From positions 1 through 64,000 of the forward strand of contig CAYOJW010000006.1 in NCBI GenBank assembly GCA_964404445.1: a DNA stretch of 64,000 nt, given 5' to 3'. Under the pieces are notes generated by a model. It searched no databases. It was not told where the DNA came from and saw only the letters and a list, made by a program, of their open reading frames with translations. Position numbers and translations under genes: made by a program. Shown in pieces: positions 8,577 through 16,283 of this stretch (position 1 is the stretch's first letter; every line of letters starts with the position of its first letter). Source of the DNA: UBA2336 sp964404445 (GTDB lineage Bacteria; Bacteroidota; Bacteroidia; Cytophagales; Cyclobacteriaceae).

Positions 8577-9647
8577 ATGGCAAAGATTAATTTTGGAGGA
8601 ACTGTAGAAGATGTGGTAACGCGCGAAGAGTTTCCAATGGAAAAAGCATTAGAAGTGATGAAGAATGAAACGATCGCGATCATTGGCTACGGTGTTCAGG
8701 GTCCTGCACAAGCATTAAACCTCCGCGACAACGGCTTCAACGTAATTGTTGGTCAACGTAAAGGTTCTAAAACATGGGACAAAGCCGTATCACACGGTTG
8801 GATTCCGGGTGAAACATTGTTTGAAATTGAAGAAGCTGCTAAACAAGGAACCGTTATTCAATTTTTATTGTCGGATGCCGGGCAAATTGCTTTATGGCCA
8901 ACACTAAAGCAGCATTTAACTACAGGCAAAACATTGTACTTCTCGCACGGCTTTGGTATTACGTTTAAAGATCAAACCGGCATTGTGCCGCCTGCCGATG
9001 TAGATGTTGTGTTAGCTGCACCAAAAGGTTCGGGCACTTCGGTTCGCAGATTATTTTTACAAGGCAAGGGTATCAATGCCAGCTATGCAGTGTTTCAAGA
9101 TGCCAGCGGTAAAGCAACGCAGAAAGCAATCGCCTTAGGTATTGGTGTAGGTGCTGGTTATTTGTTTGAAACCGATTTCAAAAAAGAAGTTTATTCTGAC
9201 CTGACAGGCGAACGCGGAACACTCATGGGTGCCATTGCCGGAATTTTTGAAGCACAATACGAAGTATTGCGTGCCAAAGGTCACTCACCTTCGGAAGCAT
9301 TCAACGAAACCGTGGAAGAATTAACACAATCGCTTATGCCATTGGTTGCCGAAAACGGAATGGATTGGATGTACGCCAACTGTTCAACCACAGCACAACG
9401 TGGCGCGTTGGATTGGAAGAAAAAATTCAAAGCGGCTACACTTCCGGTGTTTAAAGAGTTGTACGAAAGCGTAGAAACCGGTGCCGAAGCAAAACGCACT
9501 ATTGATACGTGCAGCAAACCTGACTACCGCGAAAAATTAGCCGAAGAATTAAAAGAACTTCGCGAAAGCGAATTGTGGCAAGCTGGTGCAGCCGTGCGCG
9601 CACTGCGCCCCGAAAAAGCAAACGTAGAAGCTTCGATGATCAACTAA
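8577..9647 (+). CDS. ilvC: Ketol-acid reductoisomerase
   Basis: A 356-residue class I-size enzyme that rearranges and reduces acetolactate with NADPH. The N-terminal Rossmann motif GYGVQGPAQALNLRDNG is clear. The knotted domain has the Mg-binding SDLTGERGTLMGAI stretch and the ALDWKKKF region. It is followed at 9654-9723 by a palindromic spacer. It belongs to the ilv operon between ilvN and ilvA, and no promoter is evident in the 44-base gap before it. Confidence 0.95.
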   Translation: MAKINFGGTVEDVVTREEFPMEKALEVMKNETIAIIGYGVQGPAQALNLRDNGFNVIVGQRKGSKTWDKAVSHGWIPGETLFEIEEAAKQGTVIQFLLSDAGQIALWPTLKQHLTTGKTLYFSHGFGITFKDQTGIVPPADVDVVLAAPKGSGTSVRRLFLQGKGINASYAVFQDASGKATQKAIALGIGVGAGYLFETDFKKEVYSDLTGERGTLMGAIAGIFEAQYEVLRAKGHSPSEAFNETVEELTQSLMPLVAENGMDWMYANCSTTAQRGALDWKKKFKAATLPVFKELYESVETGAEAKRTIDTCSKPDYREKLAEELKELRESELWQAGAAVRALRPEKANVEASMIN

Positions 9648-9653
9648 TCAATC

Positions 9654-9723
9654 AGTAGGCAGTTGGCAATAAGCAGTAGGCAATGTTTCGATTCTGCCTA
9701 CCGCCACCTGCTTACTGCCTACT
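9654..9723 (+). repeat. Imperfect palindromic spacer between ilvC and ilvA
   Basis: Two arms, 9654-9682 and 9695-9723, are imperfect reverse complements built from AGTAGGCAG/TTGGCA-like words, with a 12-base loop. Such GTAGGCAG-rich spacers are common between genes in Bacteroidota. It could act as an intercistronic mRNA-stabilising hairpin. Confidence 0.6.
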
Positions 9724-9730
9724 TTCTTTT

Positions 9731-10981
9731 ATGACTGACCTAACTACACTCAAGATCAATATAAACAAAGCAGCCGAAACGCTGAAGAACATTGCGTTAA
9801 AAACTCCGTTACAGTTTCATAAAAAACTGTCAGAAAAGTTTGGTGCAGAGATTTATATTAAGCGCGAAGATTTGCAAGTTGTGCGTTCGTATAAAATCAG
9901 AGGAGCGTATAATTTAATTCAGAGTTTAACAGACGATCAGCGTAAACGTGGTGTAGTGTGTGCCAGTGCGGGCAACCATGCACAAGGCGTTGCGTTCTCA
10001 TGCAAACAGTTAGACATTAAAGGTGTGATTTATATGCCGGCCATTACGCCCAAGCAAAAAATCAATCAGGTAAAAATGTTTGGTGGCGATAACATTGAGA
10101 TCGTTTTAATTGGCGATACGTTTGATGAATGTCAGGCGCACGCAGTAGCATACACAGCCGAACATAACATGACGTTCATCCCCCCGTTCGATCATTTGAA
10201 AGTGATTGAAGGACAGGGTACAGTAGCCAAAGAAATTTTCGATGAGCAATCGGGTGTTGATTATATTTTTGTACCGATTGGAGGCGGAGGTTTGTGTGCC
10301 GGTATTTCACAATATGCGTTAACGTATTCGCCCAATACAAAAATTATTGGTGTAGAACCACAAGGTGCGCCTTCTATGAAAGAAGCGTTGAAGGCAGGTA
10401 AGCCTGTTGTGCTCGATACCATTCAGCGGTTTGTGGATGGCGCTTCGGTAAAAAAAGTAGGCGATATTACATTCGCACTTTCAAAAGATTCGATTGTTGA
10501 TATGTTGCTTGTTCCGGAAGGAAAAGTAAGTTCTACTATTTTGCAACTCTATAATGAAGATGCCATTGTAGCCGAACCGGCCGGTGCATTGTCTATTGCC
10601 GCGCTTGATCAATATGCCGATCAGATCAAAGGCAGAAAAGTGGTGTGTGTGTTAAGCGGTGGCAACAACGACATCGACCGGATGAATGAAATAAAAGAAC
10701 GTTCTTTATTGTATGAAGGACTGAAACATTATTTCATTGTACGCTTTGCACAACGGCCTGGTGCGTTAAAAGAATTTGTAAATCATATCCTCGGCCCAGG
10801 CGATGACATTGTTCGGTTTGAGTTTATCCAGAAACACAACAAAGAAACCGGTCCTGCCTTGATCGGCATTGAAGTAAAATCTAAAAATGATTTCAACGCA
10901 TTGATCACTCGTATGGACAGCTACAAGCTGAACTATACACTCGTGAACCAAAACGAAAACCTGTTTGAGTATTTGGTGTAA
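9731..10981 (+). CDS. ilvA: Threonine dehydratase (biosynthetic)
   Basis: A 416-residue PLP enzyme that deaminates threonine to 2-oxobutyrate, the first step to isoleucine. The PLP lysine lies in KREDLQVVRSYKIRGAYN, the glycine-rich phosphate-binding loop is PIGGGGLCAGI, and the last 85 or so residues form one ACT-like regulatory domain (YFIVRFAQRPGALKEFVNHI). An earlier in-frame start would only translate the palindromic spacer, so the ATG at 9731 is chosen. The single regulatory domain makes it shorter than the roughly 510-residue E. coli IlvA. Confidence 0.93.
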   Translation: MTDLTTLKININKAAETLKNIALKTPLQFHKKLSEKFGAEIYIKREDLQVVRSYKIRGAYNLIQSLTDDQRKRGVVCASAGNHAQGVAFSCKQLDIKGVIYMPAITPKQKINQVKMFGGDNIEIVLIGDTFDECQAHAVAYTAEHNMTFIPPFDHLKVIEGQGTVAKEIFDEQSGVDYIFVPIGGGGLCAGISQYALTYSPNTKIIGVEPQGAPSMKEALKAGKPVVLDTIQRFVDGASVKKVGDITFALSKDSIVDMLLVPEGKVSSTILQLYNEDAIVAEPAGALSIAALDQYADQIKGRKVVCVLSGGNNDIDRMNEIKERSLLYEGLKHYFIVRFAQRPGALKEFVNHILGPGDDIVRFEFIQKHNKETGPALIGIEVKSKNDFNALITRMDSYKLNYTLVNQNENLFEYLV

Positions 10982-11027
10982 AGTCCGTTAAAAGCGGTTA
11001 AATCACTGCATTTTGAGGGTATTTACA

Positions 11028-11071
11028 AGTATCTGATTTTGTATTACATTTGTAATACAAAATCAGATACT
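11028..11071 (+). promoter_or_regulatory. Perfect 44-nt palindromic operator with embedded promoter
   Basis: Two perfectly complementary 21-base arms (11028-11048 and 11051-11071) are separated by TT. The right arm ends at the base before the antitoxin ATG. A TAnnTTTG match, TACATTTG (11045-11052), sits at the centre of symmetry. RHH antitoxins bind palindromes as dimers, so this is very probably the autoregulatory operator of the downstream toxin-antitoxin pair. Confidence 0.8.
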
Positions 11072-11320
11072 ATGCTTACCGTTCGGTTATCAGACGATGA
11101 AGAAAAAGCCCTGCAACAGTATTGTATGCGCGAAGGTGTTTCCAAATCCATTGTGGTAAAGGAGGCCATCGAACTGTACATTACACAACGCACAAAAAAC
11201 AAAAGCCCTTACGAGGCAGGCGCTGACTTGTTTGGCAGTGAAGGAAGCGGTATTAAAAACAAATCGGTCAGCTATAAAAAACGGCTGAAAAACCTGTTGC
11301 ATGAAAAACATTCTCATTGA
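11072..11320 (+). CDS. Ribbon-helix-helix antitoxin
   Basis: An 82-residue protein beginning MLTVRLSDDEEKALQQYC, a beta-strand followed by two helices as in CopG/Arc-type RHH repressors. The C-terminal part is basic and would wrap the toxin. An upstream TTG in frame would translate the palindrome, so the ATG at 11072, which abuts it, is chosen. It overlaps the PIN toxin gene by 20 bases. DNA binding and toxin neutralisation are inferred from the pairing. Confidence 0.8.
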   Translation: MLTVRLSDDEEKALQQYCMREGVSKSIVVKEAIELYITQRTKNKSPYEAGADLFGSEGSGIKNKSVSYKKRLKNLLHEKHSH

Positions 11321-11714
11321 TGCCGGACCACTGATTGCCTTGTTCGATAAAAGCGACAGTTATCATACACAAGCCATTACGTTCCTGAAATCGTTTAAAG
11401 GAACATTGTTTACAACTTGGCCTGTTATTACCGAGGCTTCTCACTTGTTGGGCTTTAGTGTGAAAGCTCAGATTTCATTGTTAGAATGGATTAACAGGGG
11501 CGGACTGCATTTAGTTGAGATAGAACCTTACCACATACCCCGCCTTGTTGAGCTATCGGAAAAATTTAAAGACGTACCGATGGATCTTGCCGATGCCACA
11601 TTGATAATAGCGGCCGAAACAAACAATTTTAAAGAGATTGCAACCATTGATTCTGATTTCTACATTTACCGCGACATCCGTAAACGGTATTTGAAGAATA
11701 TTTTTATAAGGTGA
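11301..11714 (+). CDS. PIN-domain ribonuclease toxin (VapC-like)
   Basis: A 137-residue PIN domain covering the whole protein. Candidate metal-binding acids are D7 (ILIDAGPLIALFD), the glutamate in VITEASHLLG, the aspartate in MDLADATLIIAAE and the aspartates of TIDSDFYIY. VapC-type toxins cleave RNA, often tRNA. It overlaps the antitoxin gene by 20 bases, which supports co-expression. Its position right after ilvA suggests insertion into a formerly tighter amino-acid gene cluster. Confidence 0.85.
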   Translation: MKNILIDAGPLIALFDKSDSYHTQAITFLKSFKGTLFTTWPVITEASHLLGFSVKAQISLLEWINRGGLHLVEIEPYHIPRLVELSEKFKDVPMDLADATLIIAAETNNFKEIATIDSDFYIYRDIRKRYLKNIFIR

Positions 11715-11735
11715 TTGTTACGGTGTTACGCAATC

Positions 11736-11749
11736 TTAACCGCAGAGAC
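11736..11749 (+). repeat. Dispersed spacer word (copy 1)
   Basis: TTAACCGCAGAGAC here is the exact reverse complement of 17247-17260, between thrB and thrC. Words of this kind (CGCAGAGACGCAAAG) recur in Bacteroidota intergenic DNA. Confidence 0.5.
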
Positions 11750-11910
11750 CTTCAAAATATTTTTGATGATTTGAAATGAAAAACCCACACCAAGCTGGCT
11801 AAAAATCGGGGTATTTGTGTATTTTTATTGTATATATAAATGAGTTGGCAACAATGCTTCCGAAAAAAGTAGTTAATTGGACATAACGAAACTAATCAAA
11901 TCTTAAGCAC

Positions 11911-12789
11911 ATGAAAAAAATAATATTCTTGACGTTCTTATTTGCATTAAATGTCTCTGCCTTTGGGCAAAAGAGAGATTTAACAAAATATATAGGTGAT
12001 ACAGTTGTTGTAAAAAAACCATCGTATCCAATCAACTATGAAGGTTTTTATAAGAGTTTAAGACCTATTCCTAAAACAACAGAAGAGATAACGGCTTCAT
12101 TGAAAGTAAGGCCGTCAAACGACTCTACAATTTTGTACAATGACGGCAAAGGGCGGACACCTATTGACAAACTTTTAGGGGTAAGATTCTTTTGTTCTAA
12201 ACTTATAGACAATGATAAAGAAACCTATCTGGAATTACAAAACACTGAATATGGAACGCTGTATTATAAAGTGAGTAGTTATGGTGATTTTGTTTTAAAC
12301 ACTTCTGAAGAGCAGAAAAAGGCAGACAAATTAAAAGCTGAATTGGAAAGAATTGACAAGGAATCACAACAAAGGAGGATTGAGTCAAAGGCGTTACTAT
12401 CTCAACTCACTTATGGTGCTGATGACAAATATCATTATAAAAAGACGGTCAAAATAGCTGGGGGTCAGCCACAGACGCTATTAGCAAAGACAAAAACTTT
12501 TTTTAAAGATTACACTCAAACGACAGAAGGGCCGACATGGAAACAAGTTACAGGGACTAACAAGGTTGTAGGTACTGTCGGTAGAAATATATTAATGAAT
12601 GTAACTATTCAGAGTAGCGTAGGTCAATATACCTATGACATATCCCCTCTTGAATTTTACTCAAATGGCACTTGGAAAGACGCAGAAGTAGTATTGGCCA
12701 GTACGAATTCAATGTTTGATGATTACAGAACAGATATTTTAGCAGCAATTCTTTACGTCTCTCAGGAAATAGAAAAGAAAATCAAATAG
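11911..12789 (+). CDS. Exported protein of unknown function
   Basis: A 292-residue protein I do not recognise. It has a clear signal peptide (MKKIIFLTFLFALNVSAFGQ). A charged, coiled-coil-like segment rich in E/K/R lies at about 130-165, and no transmembrane helix follows, so a periplasmic or surface location is expected. The gene is visibly more AT-rich than the flanking operons, as is the next gene, which suggests horizontal acquisition of an 11.7-13.4 kb block. Confidence 0.7.
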   Translation: MKKIIFLTFLFALNVSAFGQKRDLTKYIGDTVVVKKPSYPINYEGFYKSLRPIPKTTEEITASLKVRPSNDSTILYNDGKGRTPIDKLLGVRFFCSKLIDNDKETYLELQNTEYGTLYYKVSSYGDFVLNTSEEQKKADKLKAELERIDKESQQRRIESKALLSQLTYGADDKYHYKKTVKIAGGQPQTLLAKTKTFFKDYTQTTEGPTWKQVTGTNKVVGTVGRNILMNVTIQSSVGQYTYDISPLEFYSNGTWKDAEVVLASTNSMFDDYRTDILAAILYVSQEIEKKIK

Positions 12790-12876
12790 AGGCCGACTAA
12801 TTAGGCGAAACGACAGCATTGCTGAATAGAGAGATGCATTGTTTAAAACTATTTGTTCTGATTGAGCGTGACTTGA

Positions 12877-13425
12877 ATGGATAAGATAAGAAGACTATAT
12901 AGCAATATTGAGACATTTTTCTCGAATAGACCAATCGCAACTACGATATTTCTAACAATACTGGGAACTCTTTTACCAACAACAATTATTTCAGATGCAA
13001 AACAACTTTTAATTAAAAAATATCAGTTAACAGGATATACAATTTACGCTTTCTTAATTTTTCAGCTATTCACAGTATTAATAACTGTCCGTTTCTTTAG
13101 ACAGAAAACCACAAGAAGAAAAATATTAAAGAAAATATATTCACTACTCGATAAGTTAGATAATCCTTTCACCAGACAATCTCCAACAATTTCCGGGAAA
13201 CAAATAGTTGAGGATAAGTATTATGACTATGAAATGATAAAATCATTTAAAGAGTACAACGACATTCTAACAGAAGTGAAACAAAAATATCCCAAGGAAT
13301 TTCAAGATTTAGAACCATTGATAAATAATAAAAGAATTCACCCTGGAGACTGGATACCCGAGAGTGAGTTAAACGGTGTAAAAATTTCACTACTTCAATT
13401 ACGACAACGAATTGACGAAAAATAA
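12877..13425 (+). CDS. Small membrane protein of unknown function
   Basis: A 182-residue protein with two hydrophobic segments (about 20-40 and 52-70) separated by a short loop. A soluble, charged C-terminal half of about 110 residues follows. I recognise no family. The two-helix plus cytoplasmic tail layout resembles small effectors of defence systems in general shape only, and there is no sequence motif to support that. It is AT-rich like its upstream neighbour, which it follows by 87 bases. Confidence 0.6.
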   Translation: MDKIRRLYSNIETFFSNRPIATTIFLTILGTLLPTTIISDAKQLLIKKYQLTGYTIYAFLIFQLFTVLITVRFFRQKTTRRKILKKIYSLLDKLDNPFTRQSPTISGKQIVEDKYYDYEMIKSFKEYNDILTEVKQKYPKEFQDLEPLINNKRIHPGDWIPESELNGVKISLLQLRQRIDEK

Positions 13426-13548
13426 ATGAGTTATGATACATCTGCCAAAAAAAACTATAGCCAATGGCGGGTGGTCTCAGGCTTATGATTGTTAGCCTAC
13501 CGGGTGTTAGACGATCACAAAAAATATTCTGTTTTTTTACCATCATCA

Positions 13549-13579
13549 TTTGATAAGTCGGCAAAGCCCACTACTTTAG
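13549..13579 (+). promoter_or_regulatory. Candidate promoter of the thr leader
   Basis: TTTG (13549-13552) and TACTTTAG (13572-13579, seven of eight to TAnnTTTG) are separated by 19 bases. The leader peptide ATG at 13589 follows closely, so the leader transcript would have only a very short 5' end. Confidence 0.4.
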
Positions 13580-13588
13580 TGAAATCAA

Positions 13589-13666
13589 ATGCAGCAGAAT
13601 CATTTCCATATTAATCATACTGCTATCGTGATCACCACGATCACCACTACTATTATTACGGGGTAA
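13589..13666 (+). CDS. thrL: thr operon leader peptide (attenuator)
   Basis: A 25-codon ORF whose second half is almost only threonine and isoleucine: 7 Thr and 6 Ile, with the run ITTITTTIIT at residues 15-24. The composition is strikingly like enterobacterial thrL, and it precedes the thrABC operon by 91 bases with a terminator-like hairpin between. By analogy, ribosome stalling on Thr/Ile codons would allow read-through into thrA. The alternative, a chance ORF, is unlikely given the composition and position. Confidence 0.85.
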   Translation: MQQNHFHINHTAIVITTITTTIITG

Positions 13667-13700
13667 CCCGTTCATACTACCATATTACCCGACCCTTTTT
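13661..13700 (+). promoter_or_regulatory. Leader hairpin overlapping the thr leader stop codon
   Basis: GGGTAA (13661-13666, containing the leader stop codon) pairs with TTACCC (13685-13690), followed after five bases by TTTTT. It may be the pause/competitor hairpin or a weak first terminator of the attenuator; its role is inferred. Confidence 0.4.
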
Positions 13701-13736
13701 GCGCTGTTGTTGCCAGGCAACACATCAGGCGTTTTA
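13701..13736 (+). terminator. thr attenuator terminator
   Basis: A two-part hairpin. The inner stem TGTTGC (13708-13713) pairs with GCAACA (13717-13722). The outer stem GCGCTG pairs with CAGGCGT through one bulged G. The run TTTT follows at 13732. It lies 22 bases before the thrA start, where the attenuator terminator is expected. Confidence 0.65.
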
Positions 13737-13757
13737 ACATCAATTATTCAGTATTAT

Positions 13758-16202
13758 ATGAAAGTTATAAAATTTGGCGGCTCATCGGTTGCCACTCCCG
13801 ACCGGATAAAATCGGTGATCAACATTCTTAAACCGTATTCGCAAAGCAATGTTGCCGTTGTTTTTTCTGCCTTTGGCGGCACAACCGATGTACTCATCCA
13901 ACTCAGTACGCTGGCCCTGGAGGGGAACTTAGCATACAAGGAAAAATTAGAAGTTGTAGAGGCACGACATCTGGATGCGGTGCGTGAGCTCATCGGCATA
14001 AAAAATCAAAGCGGTATTCTGGCGCAGGTAAAAATCCAGATTAACGAACTCGAAGATGTATTGCAGGGCGTGTTTCTTGTGAAAGAACGCACGTTGCGCA
14101 CGCTCGATTATATTATGAGTTTTGGCGAACGCCTTTCGGCATACATCATTGCCGAAGCCATGAAAGACGCGGGCATACCGGCCGAATATTTAGATGCCCG
14201 AAAGGTAATCCGCACCGATAACCAGTTTGGTTATGCCAAAGTTGATTTTGATGTAACCAACAAACTCATCAGCGAGCATTTTAAATTTCACGATGCGCTG
14301 CAAATCATTACCGGGTTTATCGCCACTTCCGAAAGCGGTGAAACCACAACGTTAGGAAGAAGCGGTTCGGATTACACCGCAGCCATTTTTGCCGGAGCGT
14401 TAAAAGTTTCATCGCTCGAAATCTGGACGGATGTAGATGGTATGATGACAGCCGACCCGCGTTTGGTTAAAAAAGCATTCACCATTCCTGCCATGAGTTA
14501 TGAAGAGGCCATGGAGCTTTCGCACTTTGGCGCGAAAGTAATTTTCCCTTCAACACTGTTGCCGGCCATGGCGCACAACATTCCGATTTGGGTAAAAAAC
14601 ACCTTCCGTCCGGAAGTAGAAGGAACACTCATCAGCGCAGAATCTACCAACGCAAAACTCATCAAAGGTATTTCCTCGATGAACGGCATCAGTCTGTTAA
14701 ACATACAAGGCAGTGGTATGTTGGGCGTTGTGGGTGTGTCGATGCGGTTATTCTCAACCTTAGCCCAGGAAAAAATCAACGTGATACTGATCAGCCAGGC
14801 TTCATCAGAACATTCTATCTGCATTGCAATTGAAAGTACATCTGCTGAAAAAGCAAAAACTGCGTTAAAGAAAGAATTTCAGCATGAAATAAGAAGTGAG
14901 TTAATTGATGATATTCACGTTACCGATGGTTTATCGATTGTGGCTACCGTAGGCGATGGCATGAAACATCATCCGGGAACAAGCGGCAGAATGTTCAGTG
15001 CCTTGGGAAAAAACGGAATCAACATTGTAGCCATCGCGCAGGGTTCATCCGAACGAAACATCTCTGTAGTTGTTCAACAAACCGATGTAGCCAAAGCATT
15101 GAATGCGTTGCACGATAAGTTTTTTCTTTCCGATCGCAGAACCGTTCACGTATTTTTAGCAGGCACCGGATTGATTGGCAAAGCATTATTAAATCAAATA
15201 AACGAACAGTTTAAAAAACTATCCGAAGAAAATAAATTAGAGGTACGCGTAACCGGTATGGCCAACAGCAAAAAAATGCTGTTCGATGAACAAGGCCTGT
15301 CATTTGTAAATGCTGTTGAAACGTTAAACACCACAGGTGAACCGATGAATCTGGAAGCCTTTTTTGAAAGGATGAACAGCATGAACCTGCCCAGTTCCGT
15401 TTTTGTCGATTGTACATCAAGCGAAGCCGTTGCGGCATTGTATGAAAAAATTCTCGACTCTAACATTGCCATTGTTACGCCCAATAAAAAAGCCAACTCA
15501 GGTTCGCAGGAAGTGTATCAACAATTAAAGAAAACTGCCCGCCAGCGTGGTGTACGATTTTTGTATGAGACCAACGTGGGTGCCGGTTTGCCGGTAATCA
15601 ATACCTTAAACGATTTATTATTGAGTGGCGATAAAGTAATTCGCATCGAAGCCGTGCTAAGTGGTACGCTGAATTATATTTTCAGTTCATTCGATGGTAA
15701 AAAACCTTTCAGTGAAATTGTAAAAGAAGCGAAAGAAAAGGGTTACACCGAGCCCGATCCGCGCGATGATTTAAGCGGAACCGATGTAGCCCGCAAAATT
15801 TTAATTCTTTCGCGCGAATGCGGTTTGTCGCTCGAACTATCCGACATCCCGGTAGAAAACTTAGTGCCTGACGATTGTCGCGATGTAGTTTCGGTCGATG
15901 AGTTTTTTAAAAAACTAAAAACACACGATGCGGCTTTTGAAGCCCAACGGGCTAAGGCCGAAGCAAACAATCAAAAACTTCGCTATCAGGCCGTGTTGGA
16001 AGATGGTAAAGTAAACGTGGCGTTAAAACCCGTTGATCAAACCCATCCGTTCTATTCGTTATCAGGCAGCGATAATATTATTTTGCTCACAACCGAACGG
16101 TACCAGGAACGCCCCATGGTAATTCGTGGGCCGGGTGCCGGAGCCGAAGTAACTGCGGCTGGAGTGTTTGCGGATATTATTAGAATTGGAGGAAGACTTT
16201 AG
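13758..16202 (+). CDS. thrA: Bifunctional aspartokinase / homoserine dehydrogenase
   Basis: An 814-residue fusion catalysing the first and third steps from aspartate to threonine. The N-terminal aspartokinase starts MKVIKFGGSSVATPDR, and two ACT domains (about 310-460) provide feedback control. The C-terminal homoserine dehydrogenase has the Rossmann motif AGTGLIGKALL (about 470), the TPNKKANSG stretch and VGAGLPVI. An in-frame start 51 bases upstream falls inside the attenuator hairpin, so the ATG at 13758 is preferred. It is followed by thrB and thrC in the classical order. Confidence 0.95.
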   Translation: MKVIKFGGSSVATPDRIKSVINILKPYSQSNVAVVFSAFGGTTDVLIQLSTLALEGNLAYKEKLEVVEARHLDAVRELIGIKNQSGILAQVKIQINELEDVLQGVFLVKERTLRTLDYIMSFGERLSAYIIAEAMKDAGIPAEYLDARKVIRTDNQFGYAKVDFDVTNKLISEHFKFHDALQIITGFIATSESGETTTLGRSGSDYTAAIFAGALKVSSLEIWTDVDGMMTADPRLVKKAFTIPAMSYEEAMELSHFGAKVIFPSTLLPAMAHNIPIWVKNTFRPEVEGTLISAESTNAKLIKGISSMNGISLLNIQGSGMLGVVGVSMRLFSTLAQEKINVILISQASSEHSICIAIESTSAEKAKTALKKEFQHEIRSELIDDIHVTDGLSIVATVGDGMKHHPGTSGRMFSALGKNGINIVAIAQGSSERNISVVVQQTDVAKALNALHDKFFLSDRRTVHVFLAGTGLIGKALLNQINEQFKKLSEENKLEVRVTGMANSKKMLFDEQGLSFVNAVETLNTTGEPMNLEAFFERMNSMNLPSSVFVDCTSSEAVAALYEKILDSNIAIVTPNKKANSGSQEVYQQLKKTARQRGVRFLYETNVGAGLPVINTLNDLLLSGDKVIRIEAVLSGTLNYIFSSFDGKKPFSEIVKEAKEKGYTEPDPRDDLSGTDVARKILILSRECGLSLELSDIPVENLVPDDCRDVVSVDEFFKKLKTHDAAFEAQRAKAEANNQKLRYQAVLEDGKVNVALKPVDQTHPFYSLSGSDNIILLTTERYQERPMVIRGPGAGAEVTAAGVFADIIRIGGRL

Positions 16203-16211
16203 AAAGAGTTT

Positions 16212-16264
16212 CCGGTTTCCAGTCACCGGTAACTGGCGACCGGAAGCCGGTGACTGGAAACCGG
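16212..16264 (+). repeat. Perfect 18-bp inverted repeat between thrA and thrB
   Basis: CCGGTTTCCAGTCACCGG (16212-16229) and its exact reverse complement (16247-16264) flank a 17-base loop that itself contains ACTGGCGACCGG-like words. There is no U-tract, so read-through to thrB is expected. It may be an intercistronic mRNA stabiliser or a mobile palindromic element. Confidence 0.75.
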
Positions 16265-16283
16265 TAACAATAATTTATAACAG

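Noticed and set aside
9683..9730. Upstream in-frame start of ilvA
   Set aside because: The added 16 residues are only the translated palindromic spacer; the ATG at 9731 begins the conserved protein.
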